DNA from: Ignavibacteria bacterium
GTDB taxonomy: Bacteria; Bacteroidota; Ignavibacteria; Ignavibacteriales; SURF-24
NCBI GenBank assembly: GCA_025612375.1
Contig: JAAXKN010000013.1
Location: 45,398-109,397 of the forward strand
Direction of reading: 5' to 3'
DNA length: 64,000 nucleotides
The translations under genes were made by a program, and so were the position numbers. Each line of letters starts with the position of its first letter. Position 1 is the first letter of the stretch. The notes beneath the pieces are model-generated. The model was not told the DNA's origin, ran no database searches, and was given only the letters and a program-made list of their open reading frames with translations. Shown one piece after another: positions 27,531 through 36,545 of this stretch.

Positions 27531-29714
27531 ATGACATTACTTAAGACCTTAAATTTAGAGCAAAAAGAAGCTGTTGAGTATCTTGACGGCCCGCAAATGA
27601 TTGTTGCCGGAGCAGGATCCGGGAAAACCAGGGTGCTGACTTATAAGATCGCATACCTGATTGACCAGGGATTCGAGCCTTCTTCTATCCTGGCTCTCAC
27701 TTTTACAAACAAGGCAGCAAACGAGATGAAACAGCGCATCCGCTCACTTATAGGCGAAAGCGCAAACCACCTCTGGATGGGTACTTTCCACTCCATTTTT
27801 GCCAAAATACTCCGTATTGAAGCCGAAAAAATTAACTTTAAGAGCAATTTCTCGATCTATGACACCGAAGATTCCTCGGCTCTTGTAAGCACAATACTCC
27901 AGGAAATGAACTGGATGATGGAAGGCGTTACGGCAAATTCAATCCACCATAAGATCAGCTTCCTGAAGAACCAGATGATCTATCCTAAAGAATATGCCGA
28001 TAATATCGCATCTTCCGTGCTGGAGAGGAAAATTGCCGATATATATGAAGAATTCAACAAGCGCCTGCACGAGAATAACTCTATGGACTTTGACGACCTG
28101 CTCTTAAAGCCTATTGAGCTTTTTAAGGAAAAGGAGAAGGTCCTTCAGAAGTATAAAAAGAAATTTACATATATACTGGTAGATGAATACCAGGATACCA
28201 ACCGTGCTCAGTACGAACTCTTAAGACTCCTTGTCTCGTCTAAAAGAAACATTTGTGTCGTCGGCGATGACGCTCAGAGCATTTACGGCTGGAGAGGCGC
28301 CGATATACGCAATATGCTCGACTTTGAAAGGGATTTCCCGAAAGCTAAAATATTCCGCCTCGAGCAGAACTACCGCTCAACCAAGACCATTCTGGCTGCA
28401 GCAGGTTCAGTTATAAAGAACAACCAGGAACAGATAGCCAAGACGCTCTGGACAGAAAACAATGACGGCGAAGAGCTTGCTCTCGTCAGGTGCTCGGATG
28501 AAAAGGACGAGGCTTACCAGCTTACAAAGCTTATAAAAGAGGAAATCTCGCAGAAGAAGCTTTCATATAAGGATTTTGCAATACTCTATAGAATTAACTC
28601 ACAGTCCAGGGCCCTTGAAGACGCCTTCAGGCGCGAGAGGATTCCATACAGAATCATCGGCGGAATAGAATTTTATAAGAGAAAAGAAGTAAAAGATGTA
28701 ATTGCATACCTGAGGGTCCTGGCAAACCAGGCCGATGAGGAAAGCCTGCTCAGGATTATGAACTTTCCGCAGCGCGGAATAGGCAATACTTCCATCTCCA
28801 AGATGATTGCTTTTGCCAGAAAGCATCACCTTACACTCTTCGATACAATGATGAGGGTCTTCGAGGTAATTGAGGTAAAGGAAAGAATTCAGAAGAACGT
28901 CAAGGCATTCAAGCTCCTTCTGGATAAATATATTACACTCAATGAAAAACTCTCCTTAAGCGAGCTTATTTCGGCCCTTATTGATGAACTCGGTATACTC
29001 AGGGTTTATAAGGAGGAAAACACTCCCGAGTCGCTCGTAAGATATGAGAACATTCAGGAACTCCTTAACGCAATAAGCGACTACTCCAAAAGTGTCCCAA
29101 ATGCTACTATGGAACAGTACCTGGCCGAGGTCTCTCTTGTCTCGGGAGTCGATCAGATGGAAGACGAGAATAACAGCGTTACAATGATGACTGTCCACAG
29201 CGCAAAAGGGCTGGAATTCCCGGTCGTTTTTGTCTCGGGCCTTGAAGAGGATATATTCCCGCTTGCCCCCAAATTTAACTCCGACGCCAGAATTGAAGAG
29301 GAAAGACGCCTTTTCTATGTCGCACTTACACGCGCACAGTCGAAAGTTTTTCTAACCTACGCCCGTTCACGCTACCGCTTTGGAGAGGTTGCATACCAGA
29401 GCAAATCCAGGTTCATCGAGGAACTGGACCCGGCAACTTATGTCGAGCTTAACGGTGCCGCGGGGCGCAAGGGCTCCAGCCGCCGCACTAAGAAAGATTT
29501 TATGTACGATGAGCATTACCAGGAGGACTATGATGACTTTAACCAGGAGCAGAAGTCTCTCCGTATGGGCTCAAAGGTAATGCATGAAAAGTTCGGTCTC
29601 GGAAAGGTCCAGCAGATCAACGGCATCGGCGAGATGCAGAGAGTTACAGTAGCCTTCGAGGAGGCAGGTGTAAAACAGCTCCTTGTGAAATTTGCAAAAT
29701 TAAAAGTTCTTTAG
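27531..29714 (+). CDS. pcrA: UvrD/PcrA-type superfamily 1A DNA helicase
   Basis: 727 aa. All SF1A motifs are seen: Q-motif LNLEQKEAV, Walker A AGAGSGKTR (residues 26-34), Ia ALTFTNKAANEM, II VDEYQDTN, III GDDAQSIYGWRGA, IV EQNYRST, V VHSAKGLEFPVVF, VI YVALTRAQ. The C-terminal tudor-like domain of PcrA/UvrD (GSKVMHEKFGLGKVQQI) that binds RNA polymerase is present. Acts in nucleotide excision repair and transcription-coupled repair. PcrA and UvrD cannot be separated on sequence alone here. Confidence 0.96.
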   Translation: MTLLKTLNLEQKEAVEYLDGPQMIVAGAGSGKTRVLTYKIAYLIDQGFEPSSILALTFTNKAANEMKQRIRSLIGESANHLWMGTFHSIFAKILRIEAEKINFKSNFSIYDTEDSSALVSTILQEMNWMMEGVTANSIHHKISFLKNQMIYPKEYADNIASSVLERKIADIYEEFNKRLHENNSMDFDDLLLKPIELFKEKEKVLQKYKKKFTYILVDEYQDTNRAQYELLRLLVSSKRNICVVGDDAQSIYGWRGADIRNMLDFERDFPKAKIFRLEQNYRSTKTILAAAGSVIKNNQEQIAKTLWTENNDGEELALVRCSDEKDEAYQLTKLIKEEISQKKLSYKDFAILYRINSQSRALEDAFRRERIPYRIIGGIEFYKRKEVKDVIAYLRVLANQADEESLLRIMNFPQRGIGNTSISKMIAFARKHHLTLFDTMMRVFEVIEVKERIQKNVKAFKLLLDKYITLNEKLSLSELISALIDELGILRVYKEENTPESLVRYENIQELLNAISDYSKSVPNATMEQYLAEVSLVSGVDQMEDENNSVTMMTVHSAKGLEFPVVFVSGLEEDIFPLAPKFNSDARIEEERRLFYVALTRAQSKVFLTYARSRYRFGEVAYQSKSRFIEELDPATYVELNGAAGRKGSSRRTKKDFMYDEHYQEDYDDFNQEQKSLRMGSKVMHEKFGLGKVQQINGIGEMQRVTVAFEEAGVKQLLVKFAKLKVL

Positions 29715-29866
29715 GAAATAGCGGAAGTAAAAGAACCAGTGTCCTTTAACTGGATAATTATGTTCTTTTTTCTGCTTTCCACGTGTTCGCTAAAGGGGAA
29801 AAATCCCCTTGAATTAGATAAATTAAGTTGTATACCTTAAATGGATATTATTAAACCGGAGGAAAA

Positions 29867-30904
29867 ATGAAAATTGGAGTGTTGACTGGCGGGGGAGATT
29901 GCCCAGGTCTGAATCCTGTTATCCGTGCAGTTGTTAGAAAGTCCATTCAGAATGGCCATCAGGTTGTTGGTTTTACAGAAGGGTGGAAAGGTTTACTTGA
30001 GAATAAATATATTAATCTGGATGTCGATGCAGTTTCAGGTATTTTACATCGCGGTGGTACTATTCTCAGAAGTTCACGCACAAACGTTTATAAAGTGCCG
30101 AACGGCGAAGCTACTATAATTAAGAATATGAAGGACAGCGGCATAGATGCGCTCGTGGCTATCGGCGGCGAGGATACACTCGGTGTTGCAACAAAATTAT
30201 ACAAGGCAGGCGTTAACGTTGTTGGCGTTCCCAAGACAATCGACAACGATCTTAACGCAACAGATTATACCTTCGGATTCGATACAGCTGTTAATATTGC
30301 AATGGAAGCCATTGACCGCCTCCACACAACAGCCGAATCACACAACCGCGTAATGGTAGTTGAAGTAATGGGCCGTCACGCCGGATGGATAGCACTTCAT
30401 TCAGGTATGGCCGGCGGAGCTGACATTATTCTTATCCCTGAACAGCCTTTCAAAATGGACGAAGTTTGCGACGTCCTGAAGAAAAGACACGCAAGAGGCA
30501 AAAACTTCTCTATAGTCGTTGTTGCCGAAGGCGCACAGTGGGATACATCTGATGAAAAAGAGAGTATGATTTTGCAGAGCCAGGAACTCGATTCATTCGG
30601 CCACGTAAGACTTGGCGGAATCGGAAACCTCCTTGCAAGCGAAATTGAAAAGCGTACAGGCTTTGAAACAAGAGCAACAATTTTAGGCCACGTTCAAAGA
30701 GGCGGATCTCCAACAGCTTTCGACAGAGTACTCGGTACACGCTTCGGCGTATTTGCCGCTGAACTGGTGGAAAAGGGTGACTTCGGTAAAATGGCTTCAC
30801 TCAGGGGTGTTGACATAGTTGCCGTTCCTCTTGAAGCTGCTACAGGAGAACTTAAGACTGTTGATGCAAAGCTGATGGATGTTGCTGCAACATTCTTCGG
30901 ATGA
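29867..30904 (+). CDS. pfp: 6-phosphofructokinase, predicted pyrophosphate-dependent
   Basis: 345 aa group III-type phosphofructokinase. Phosphorylates fructose 6-phosphate at position 1. Key residues: GGGDCPGLN loop, IGGEDTLG with Asp103, VPKTIDNDL with Lys123, and the MGRHAGW and GHVQRGG substrate blocks. In ATP enzymes the two diagnostic positions are Gly/Gly; Asp plus Lys is the PPi-enzyme pattern, as in the actinobacterial PPi-PFK. A PPi enzyme is reversible and can serve both glycolysis and gluconeogenesis. GGAGG precedes the ATG; a weak TTGAAT-N16-TATACC promoter may lie at 29809-29836. Strong terminator follows. Confidence 0.93.
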   Translation: MKIGVLTGGGDCPGLNPVIRAVVRKSIQNGHQVVGFTEGWKGLLENKYINLDVDAVSGILHRGGTILRSSRTNVYKVPNGEATIIKNMKDSGIDALVAIGGEDTLGVATKLYKAGVNVVGVPKTIDNDLNATDYTFGFDTAVNIAMEAIDRLHTTAESHNRVMVVEVMGRHAGWIALHSGMAGGADIILIPEQPFKMDEVCDVLKKRHARGKNFSIVVVAEGAQWDTSDEKESMILQSQELDSFGHVRLGGIGNLLASEIEKRTGFETRATILGHVQRGGSPTAFDRVLGTRFGVFAAELVEKGDFGKMASLRGVDIVAVPLEAATGELKTVDAKLMDVAATFFG

Positions 30905-30923
30905 TATTGTCCTTAGTTTGATT

Positions 30924-30958
30924 AAAAGCCGGCAGCCTTTATGGCAGCCGGCTTTTTT
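30924..30958 (+). terminator. Terminator after phosphofructokinase
   Basis: Arms AAAAGCCGGC and GCCGGCTTTT with an inner GCC/GGC pair, then a run of T. Confidence 0.92.
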
Positions 30959-30973
30959 TATGGCTTAATTCTT

Positions 30974-31750
30974 TTATGGCTTAATTCTGTTGTAGGTTGC
31001 CAGCAGTTTATTTCTGTAGGTCTCTTTTATCTTTTCTTCCACGTCCCCGATCGGCTTAATGGGAATTAGATCCATTACTTCTTCCGAAGTCATACCCGAA
31101 AACATCGTCTTTAAGGCCCCTTCGGCCATCTTCTTTATGCCTTCTTCTGCTTCAGTTTCGCTGAGGCCGAATTCCTTCATGATGTTTCCTAATTCATAAA
31201 GCTGGAACCATAAATACGTGGGCCCCATTGCGGTAAGGACTGCAAAGGCCTCCAGCTTTTCCTCGGGCACTACAGGGCAGTCGCCAAGTGGCTTAAGCAG
31301 ATCAAGAACTGCCGCCTTTTCCTTTCCAGTAATTCCGGAAGAAAAACTTACCGGGTTATAACCCGCATTTACAATTGAAGGAGCATTCGGAATTACTCTT
31401 ACAATCCTGCTAAAGCCTCCCAGAGCCTCCTGCATTTTTGATATTGTTATCTTTGGTGCCAGTGAGACAAGGATACTGTTCTTACTGAGCTCAGTCCTTA
31501 TTTCTTTCAAAATGTCACATATAAGCGGGGGATGAAGTGAAAGGAAAACAATATCCTGCCTTGCCGGGAGCTTGTCGTCATTGTATGAAATACAAATTTC
31601 CGGATAAGTCTGCTTCAGCTTTTCCAGATATCCCGCTATAATATCACTGACCACGACATTTGGAAAAGTCAGCCCGGTATTGCTAAGGCCCTTCAGGATT
31701 ATGCGGGTAATCCTGCCCCCGCCAATGAAACCGTAAGAATTTGAATCCAT
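30974..31750 (-). CDS. proC: Pyrroline-5-carboxylate reductase family protein
   Basis: 258 aa from the ATG at 31750 (GGAG five bases upstream); a TTG at 31765 in frame would add five residues. N-terminal NAD(P)-binding fold begins SYGFIGGGRITRII. The ProC-like blocks VIPNAPSIVNAGYNPV and LTAMGPTYLWFQLYEL are present; in classical ProC these read RxMPNTPA and SGSGPAYxF, so this is a diverged member. It may make proline or act on a related imino acid. Sits alone on the minus strand between two rightward units. Confidence 0.8.
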   Translation of the reverse strand: MDSNSYGFIGGGRITRIILKGLSNTGLTFPNVVVSDIIAGYLEKLKQTYPEICISYNDDKLPARQDIVFLSLHPPLICDILKEIRTELSKNSILVSLAPKITISKMQEALGGFSRIVRVIPNAPSIVNAGYNPVSFSSGITGKEKAAVLDLLKPLGDCPVVPEEKLEAFAVLTAMGPTYLWFQLYELGNIMKEFGLSETEAEEGIKKMAEGALKTMFSGMTSEEVMDLIPIKPIGDVEEKIKETYRNKLLATYNRIKP

Positions 31751-32237
31751 ATACACTCCGGACAATTATTGTAAATTTAATGCAACTGATATCTCGAATG
31801 TCTTGAACTCTAGAGATTAAAATATGGGCGAACTCCTCTCAGGAAGATGTGCCGCCTCTTAAGAGAAAGAGAAACAGGCGGGGAGTCTCACCTCGAGCGC
31901 TCACTGTTCAGAATTCTTGTGGATGCACAATGAGTCTTTTAATGCAGACAATACTGAAAAGACAACATTTCTTTGAACTTTAGTCACGGATTTAGTCGGT
32001 TTTTACGCTTTCTTTTGAAATGCACAATATTATACTTACACAAAATACAAGAAGCGGCATAAAAAGCAAGACTTTTCCTCTGTGGGCGCAAAAATCTTTA
32101 ATTTATTGCTGCTAAACGTGTTATGGCGCAAAATGAGGGCTGTATAATGTTAATTCATATAAACTTAAGTGCATTTCTGCTTGGATTTTATTCTTTATTT
32201 TTTAATATTTACCGTTAACGGAAATTTGAGGGGTTAA
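31751..32237. other. 487-base intergenic region upstream of the SGNH-MBOAT cluster
   Basis: Divergent promoter region between proC and the acylation cluster. It contains a paired element at 31832-31886 (ACTCC...CCGCCT with AGGCGG-GGAGT) described among the findings. The remainder is A/T-rich with no coding frame or recognised RNA family. The last bases (TTGAGGGGTTAAATG) supply the ribosome binding site of the next gene. Confidence 0.5.
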
Positions 32238-32924
32238 ATGAATACAGGCAAAATGCCGCTAATCTTAATTGCAATTTTTACTTTTCTTTTTGCTCAAAGC
32301 GCCTCTGCTTTTTCAACAGGAGCAGACAGCGCCGCCTATAAACAAAATCCGAACTACTGGCTGCAGACAGGTTTATATAACATATACAGGACACAGCACT
32401 CAAACGTCGTAATGCTCGGAAACTCCATAACGCACGGCGTCAACTGGAATGAACTGCTTGGAAGAAATGATGTGGCCGAAAGAGGCATACCAAGCGATAT
32501 GGTTGAAGGCTTCCTAAGCCGCCTGGACTATATCTACAAACTCAACCCAAAAGTCTGCTTTATTATGGGCGGAATAAACGATATCTATTCGGGCTTCAGT
32601 GTAGACACGGTTTTTAATGAATATGTAAGGGTGATAAGGGGACTTCAGAATCATAACATTATCCCTGTCATACAGTCAACACTTTTTGTCTCACAAAAAT
32701 GGCACAACGCACGCGACAAAAATCCCGAAGTAAATAAGCTTAATATGCTCCTGAAGGATTACGCCGCGAAGAACAATATTACTTTTGTTGACCTCATTCC
32801 ACAAATGACATACGATGGGCTCTTGAAGGATGAACTGACTTACGACGGCCTGCACCTGAATGCCAATGGCTATGCCATTTGGCGTGAAAAGCTGGATCAG
32901 ATCCTGAATAAAATGATTCAATAG
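32238..32924 (+). CDS. Secreted SGNH/GDSL-family hydrolase (paralogue A)
   Basis: 228 aa with a signal peptide (residues 1-24, core LILIAIFTFLFAQSASA). SGNH blocks: nucleophile Ser63 in VMLGNSITHG, Gly in ERGIPSD, Asn in GGINDIYSG, and Asp203/His206 in YDGLHLNANGY. All catalytic residues are present, so an active extracellular or periplasmic esterase/acyltransferase is expected. The GNS (not GDS) block is common in sialate-acetylesterase-like members. Closely similar to the protein at 38090, together bracketing an acyl-activation and transfer set. AGGGG precedes the ATG. Confidence 0.9.
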   Translation: MNTGKMPLILIAIFTFLFAQSASAFSTGADSAAYKQNPNYWLQTGLYNIYRTQHSNVVMLGNSITHGVNWNELLGRNDVAERGIPSDMVEGFLSRLDYIYKLNPKVCFIMGGINDIYSGFSVDTVFNEYVRVIRGLQNHNIIPVIQSTLFVSQKWHNARDKNPEVNKLNMLLKDYAAKNNITFVDLIPQMTYDGLLKDELTYDGLHLNANGYAIWREKLDQILNKMIQ

Positions 32925-33015
32925 GCAATTCTATTACTCATAATTAAAACAAGGTTTCAAGGAAGGTAATTCCTGCCTGATAAAGCGTTATTCAACATCA
33001 AGAAGGAAAATTTAT

Positions 33016-34437
33016 ATGACTTCAATCAAAGATAAGAACAGGCCGGTAGCTGTTATAGGTCTGGCAATTCTGTTCTCATTTGTTCTTTCTTACATCCCTG
33101 AAGGTGTAAACATTGTTTTCTTTAAGACAAAACCCGTCAGCTTATTTTCTGACATTAAACCCGACTCGCTTTTAAGCCTTGGGACTTCACAAAATACAGA
33201 AGTTCTCTCTGCCATAAAGCCTGACGGCAGAATGGTATATGCCTCTTTCCCGGGGCAGTTCCTTTTTGAATCTCTTAGCCGCATTTTAAGCGCTGATCAG
33301 TTTTCACCTGAGGGTAATTCATCTCAGCCGGCTCAGACAAACGTTGGACTTTCAGGTAATGTGGCCCAGATGAGGAACTTCTTTGATGCACTCAAGCAGT
33401 CCCGCTCAAAAAGCGTCAGAATAGCCCACTATGGCGATTCAGGGCTTGAAGGCGACCTTATTGATGCCGATATGAGACAGGACCTCCAGAAGAATTTCGG
33501 CGGCATGGGCGCGGGATTTCTTCCTGTTACATCACAGGACGTTTCATTCAGGGTTTCTACGGGCATTTCTTTCTCGGGCGACTGGAAGACTTCTTCTGTG
33601 ATAATTGGAAAAGAAGCCAATATTCCTCTCGGAATCAACGGTTTTGCATTTATTCCAAAGGCCGGAAGCTGGGTTAAATACGACTGCTACAACCGCTATT
33701 CTTCGGCAAGCGGCTTTAGAACAATTAAAATATATTATTCCGACGCAAAAAATTCATCCATTAAGTATTCCTTCAATAACGGAAGCGAGCAGATGGCTCC
33801 TCTTCAGACCGGTAAAGGCGTTAAGGAGCTTCTCCTTACAGTGCCTTCAAACGGCAAATCTTTTAAGATGACTGCAACCGTTTCTGAACAGGCTAAATTC
33901 TACGGCATCAGCATGGAATCAGGAGCTGGCGTCTACCTCGACAACTTCGCCTGGAGGGGAAACACAGGAACCTCATTCAGGGACATTTCATCTGAGGTGA
34001 TGAGAGACTTTAATAAGTACCTTAACTATAAGTTAATCATACTCAGCTTCGGGCAGAATATGGTCTCAACCGGCAGCGTCAACTTCGGCTGGTACGAAAA
34101 CCAGATGACTAATGTAATAAATGACCTTAAGCGCGATTTCCCGCAGGCAAGCATTCTCCTGGTCAGCGTTGGCGACAGGGCAATAAAGAGGGGAACAAAG
34201 TTTGCTACGGACCCGAACGTAATTAAAATGGTGGAATCACAGAAGAAAATTGCCAATTCAACTGGCATTACTTTCTGGAATATGTTTGAGGCTATGGGAG
34301 GTGAGAATTCTATAGTCGCATGGGCAAGCTCAGGACTGGCATTCAAGGACTATGGCCACATTTCTCTCGACGGCTCAAAGAAGGTGGCAAATATGTTATC
34401 TAAGGCCATTACGAATGCTTATTATTCACATAAATAA
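33016..34437 (+). CDS. Membrane-anchored SGNH-type protein
   Basis: 473 aa. One N-terminal membrane helix (residues 11-27) puts the rest outside the inner membrane, as in DltD and AlgJ/AlgX-type proteins. SGNH blocks: Ser142 in IAHYGDSGLEGD; a late Asp445-x-x-His448 in KDYGHISLDG; a possible Asn/Gly block around SFGQNMVS. The middle (residues 180-330) is a beta-rich insert (VKYDCYNRYSS, IKYSFNNG) that could bind a carbohydrate. By context it is the candidate for the final acyl transfer to a surface polymer. Starts 91 bases after the first SGNH gene. Confidence 0.82.
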   Translation: MTSIKDKNRPVAVIGLAILFSFVLSYIPEGVNIVFFKTKPVSLFSDIKPDSLLSLGTSQNTEVLSAIKPDGRMVYASFPGQFLFESLSRILSADQFSPEGNSSQPAQTNVGLSGNVAQMRNFFDALKQSRSKSVRIAHYGDSGLEGDLIDADMRQDLQKNFGGMGAGFLPVTSQDVSFRVSTGISFSGDWKTSSVIIGKEANIPLGINGFAFIPKAGSWVKYDCYNRYSSASGFRTIKIYYSDAKNSSIKYSFNNGSEQMAPLQTGKGVKELLLTVPSNGKSFKMTATVSEQAKFYGISMESGAGVYLDNFAWRGNTGTSFRDISSEVMRDFNKYLNYKLIILSFGQNMVSTGSVNFGWYENQMTNVINDLKRDFPQASILLVSVGDRAIKRGTKFATDPNVIKMVESQKKIANSTGITFWNMFEAMGGENSIVAWASSGLAFKDYGHISLDGSKKVANMLSKAITNAYYSHK

Positions 34438-34518
34438 CGGCAGCAGCCCTGCTTAAAAATGCAGGATCTATTAGCCGCCTGTAATTAAAAAAATTTCCAG
34501 AGAGTGAGAGGAAATATT

Positions 34519-36243
34519 ATGATCAACAGATATAATCCGAATGAGACCATCTGGGAACGCTGGAGCCTCAATGCGGCATTGTTCCCCGAGAAAGAGGCTA
34601 TTGTTCACTGGGATGCCGAGGCTGAACCTTACAGGTGGACATTTGGCAGCCTGCTTCAAAACGCTGACAGGGTTGCCCTTGCACTCATGCGAAAGGGAAT
34701 CTCAAAAGGTGACGTGTGCGCCATAATCGTTCGGCATAATGCCGGATTCTATCCTCTCTACCTCGCAATTGCAAGCATAGGCGCAATTCCTGCTGTACTG
34801 GCATACCCGAACGGAAGACTCCATCCGGAGAAGTTCAGACAGGGGCTTGAGGGAATGGCAAGACATTCGGGACTGGACTGGATAATGACTGAAAGGGAGC
34901 TTGAGCACATCATAGCTCCCCTTACACTCAGCCAGAACAGCATGATAAGGGGGATCATTTTCCCTCTGGAACTTCATGAGGACGTTCCCGTAAGTAATGA
35001 TGAGTATAAGGAAATCCTCAATATACGCAATAACATGAAATCCACAGACCCATTTCTTCTGCAGCATTCCTCGGGCACAACCGGGCTGCAGAAGCCGGTC
35101 CTCCTTACGCATAAAGAGATACTGCTTCAGATTGCTAACTATTCAGAGGCAGTAAAGCTTACGGATAAGGATAAGATTGCAACCTGGCTCCCGTTGTACC
35201 ATGATATGGGCCTCATTGCGGCTTTTCATATGCCCCTGGCCTCAGGTATAACGGCAATTCAGATGGATCCTTTCCAGTGGGTCATGGTGCCGGAAATACT
35301 TCTGGACGCCATTTCAAAGGAGAAGGCAACACTTTCATGGCTCCCGAACTTCGCTTTCAACCTGATGTCCGACAAGATACGCACCGAGGACCTGGAAGGC
35401 ATTTCTCTTGAATCTGTAAGGATGCTCATAAACTGCAGCGAACCTGTAAGGTACGACAGCTTTATGAAATTCCTCGCCTCCTTCGGCCATCTCGGAATCA
35501 CAAAGGAAAAGCTCGCGGCCAGCTATGGAATGGCTGAAATTACTTTTTCTGCAACACAGACAGAGCCTGGTGTGGAACCAAGACACCTTGAGGTCGACAG
35601 GCAGCTGCTTTCAAAGGGGACTGTAAAGCTGGCCAATAGCTCTACACAGGTCGTCCGCGTTTGTGTATCTTCCGGTAAACCGATCGGAAAGACTAAAATA
35701 AAGATTCTCGGCCAGGAGGGAAGCGAGCTCCCGGAAGGAATGGTTGGCGAAATTGTAATTAAATCGGAGACAGTTTTTGAAGGCTACAGGAACTATCCGG
35801 AAAAAACCGCTGAAGTTCTTAAAGACGGGTGGTATTATAGCGGCGACTACGGATTCTTGTGGGAGGGCTATTTATATGCTATCGGACGCAAAAAAGATAT
35901 TATTATTGTCGCGGGAAATAATATTTATCCCGAAGACGTCGAGGACCAGGTCATGCAGGCCGGGGGCGTCATACCAGGCAGGGTAATTGCCTTCGGTGAG
36001 GAGGACCCTGCAATCGGAAGTGAACAGATCTCGGTTATTGCTGAATCCCACTTTACAGAGCCTGAAATGCTGAAAAAACTCCGTCTGGATATAATTAAAA
36101 CAGGAATGCAGATAGACGTTACTATAAAAAATGTTTATATTGTGCCTCCAAGATGGCTCATTAAGAGCTCGGCCGGAAAACCGGCCCGCAAGGCAAATAT
36201 GGAAAGAATATTAAAAAGCAAAGAAGAAGTTTTATGGGGGTAA
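34519..36243 (+). CDS. AMP-forming acyl ligase, fatty-acyl-AMP-ligase (FAAL)-like
   Basis: 574 aa from the ATG at 34519 (AGAGGAAA upstream; a GTG at 34504 is less well placed). ANL superfamily: P-loop QHSSGTTGLQK near residues 183-192, PLYHDMGLI typical of FAAL enzymes, adenine motif SYGMAEITFSAT, YSGDYGF, hinge GRKKDIIIVAGNNIYPEDVE and a C-terminal SSAGKPARK with the A10 lysine. FAALs activate an acyl acid as acyl-AMP and pass it to a carrier protein instead of CoA. The acyl carrier protein gene starts one base after its stop, so ACP loading is strongly suggested. The acid itself is unknown; DltA-like D-alanine use is less likely because the FAAL blocks differ. Confidence 0.88.
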   Translation: MINRYNPNETIWERWSLNAALFPEKEAIVHWDAEAEPYRWTFGSLLQNADRVALALMRKGISKGDVCAIIVRHNAGFYPLYLAIASIGAIPAVLAYPNGRLHPEKFRQGLEGMARHSGLDWIMTERELEHIIAPLTLSQNSMIRGIIFPLELHEDVPVSNDEYKEILNIRNNMKSTDPFLLQHSSGTTGLQKPVLLTHKEILLQIANYSEAVKLTDKDKIATWLPLYHDMGLIAAFHMPLASGITAIQMDPFQWVMVPEILLDAISKEKATLSWLPNFAFNLMSDKIRTEDLEGISLESVRMLINCSEPVRYDSFMKFLASFGHLGITKEKLAASYGMAEITFSATQTEPGVEPRHLEVDRQLLSKGTVKLANSSTQVVRVCVSSGKPIGKTKIKILGQEGSELPEGMVGEIVIKSETVFEGYRNYPEKTAEVLKDGWYYSGDYGFLWEGYLYAIGRKKDIIIVAGNNIYPEDVEDQVMQAGGVIPGRVIAFGEEDPAIGSEQISVIAESHFTEPEMLKKLRLDIIKTGMQIDVTIKNVYIVPPRWLIKSSAGKPARKANMERILKSKEEVLWG

Positions 36244-36244
36244 T

Positions 36245-36475
36245 ATGATTTCAGACAGACTGAAAAAAACAATCCTGAATGTCCTTCACCTGGAGGATTT
36301 TGAAATTCAGGACGACACCAGAGCCGACGAGGTGCCGGGCTGGGATTCATTAAACCATATTAACGTTATACTGGCAGTCGAAAATGAATACAAGGTCCGC
36401 TTTAAGAATATTGAGGTTCTGAAGCTGAAAAATATAGGGGACCTTCAAAAGCTGGTTGATTCAAAAACCAACTGA
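36245..36475 (+). CDS. Acyl carrier protein, dedicated
   Basis: 76 aa. The phosphopantetheine site is Ser35 in GWDSLNHINV. Helix 1 LKKTILNVL, helix 2 after DSL, helix 3 VLKLKNIGDLQKLV. It differs from housekeeping AcpP (GADSLD) in having WDSLNH, as in carrier proteins of dedicated ligases such as Dlt or secondary metabolism. It sits between the AMP ligase and the MBOAT and is probably the shuttle. Confidence 0.93.
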   Translation: MISDRLKKTILNVLHLEDFEIQDDTRADEVPGWDSLNHINVILAVENEYKVRFKNIEVLKLKNIGDLQKLVDSKTN

Positions 36476-36545
36476 TGGAAATTTAACAACCTTTTCTTAA
36501 GTTATTAAAAATTTATAACGGCAAATATCAGGCGGCTTAAAAGAA

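Noticed and set aside
29795..29812. Terminator AAGGGGAAAAATCCCCTT after uvrD
   Set aside because: Short stem and no T-run; it may be a weak hairpin only.
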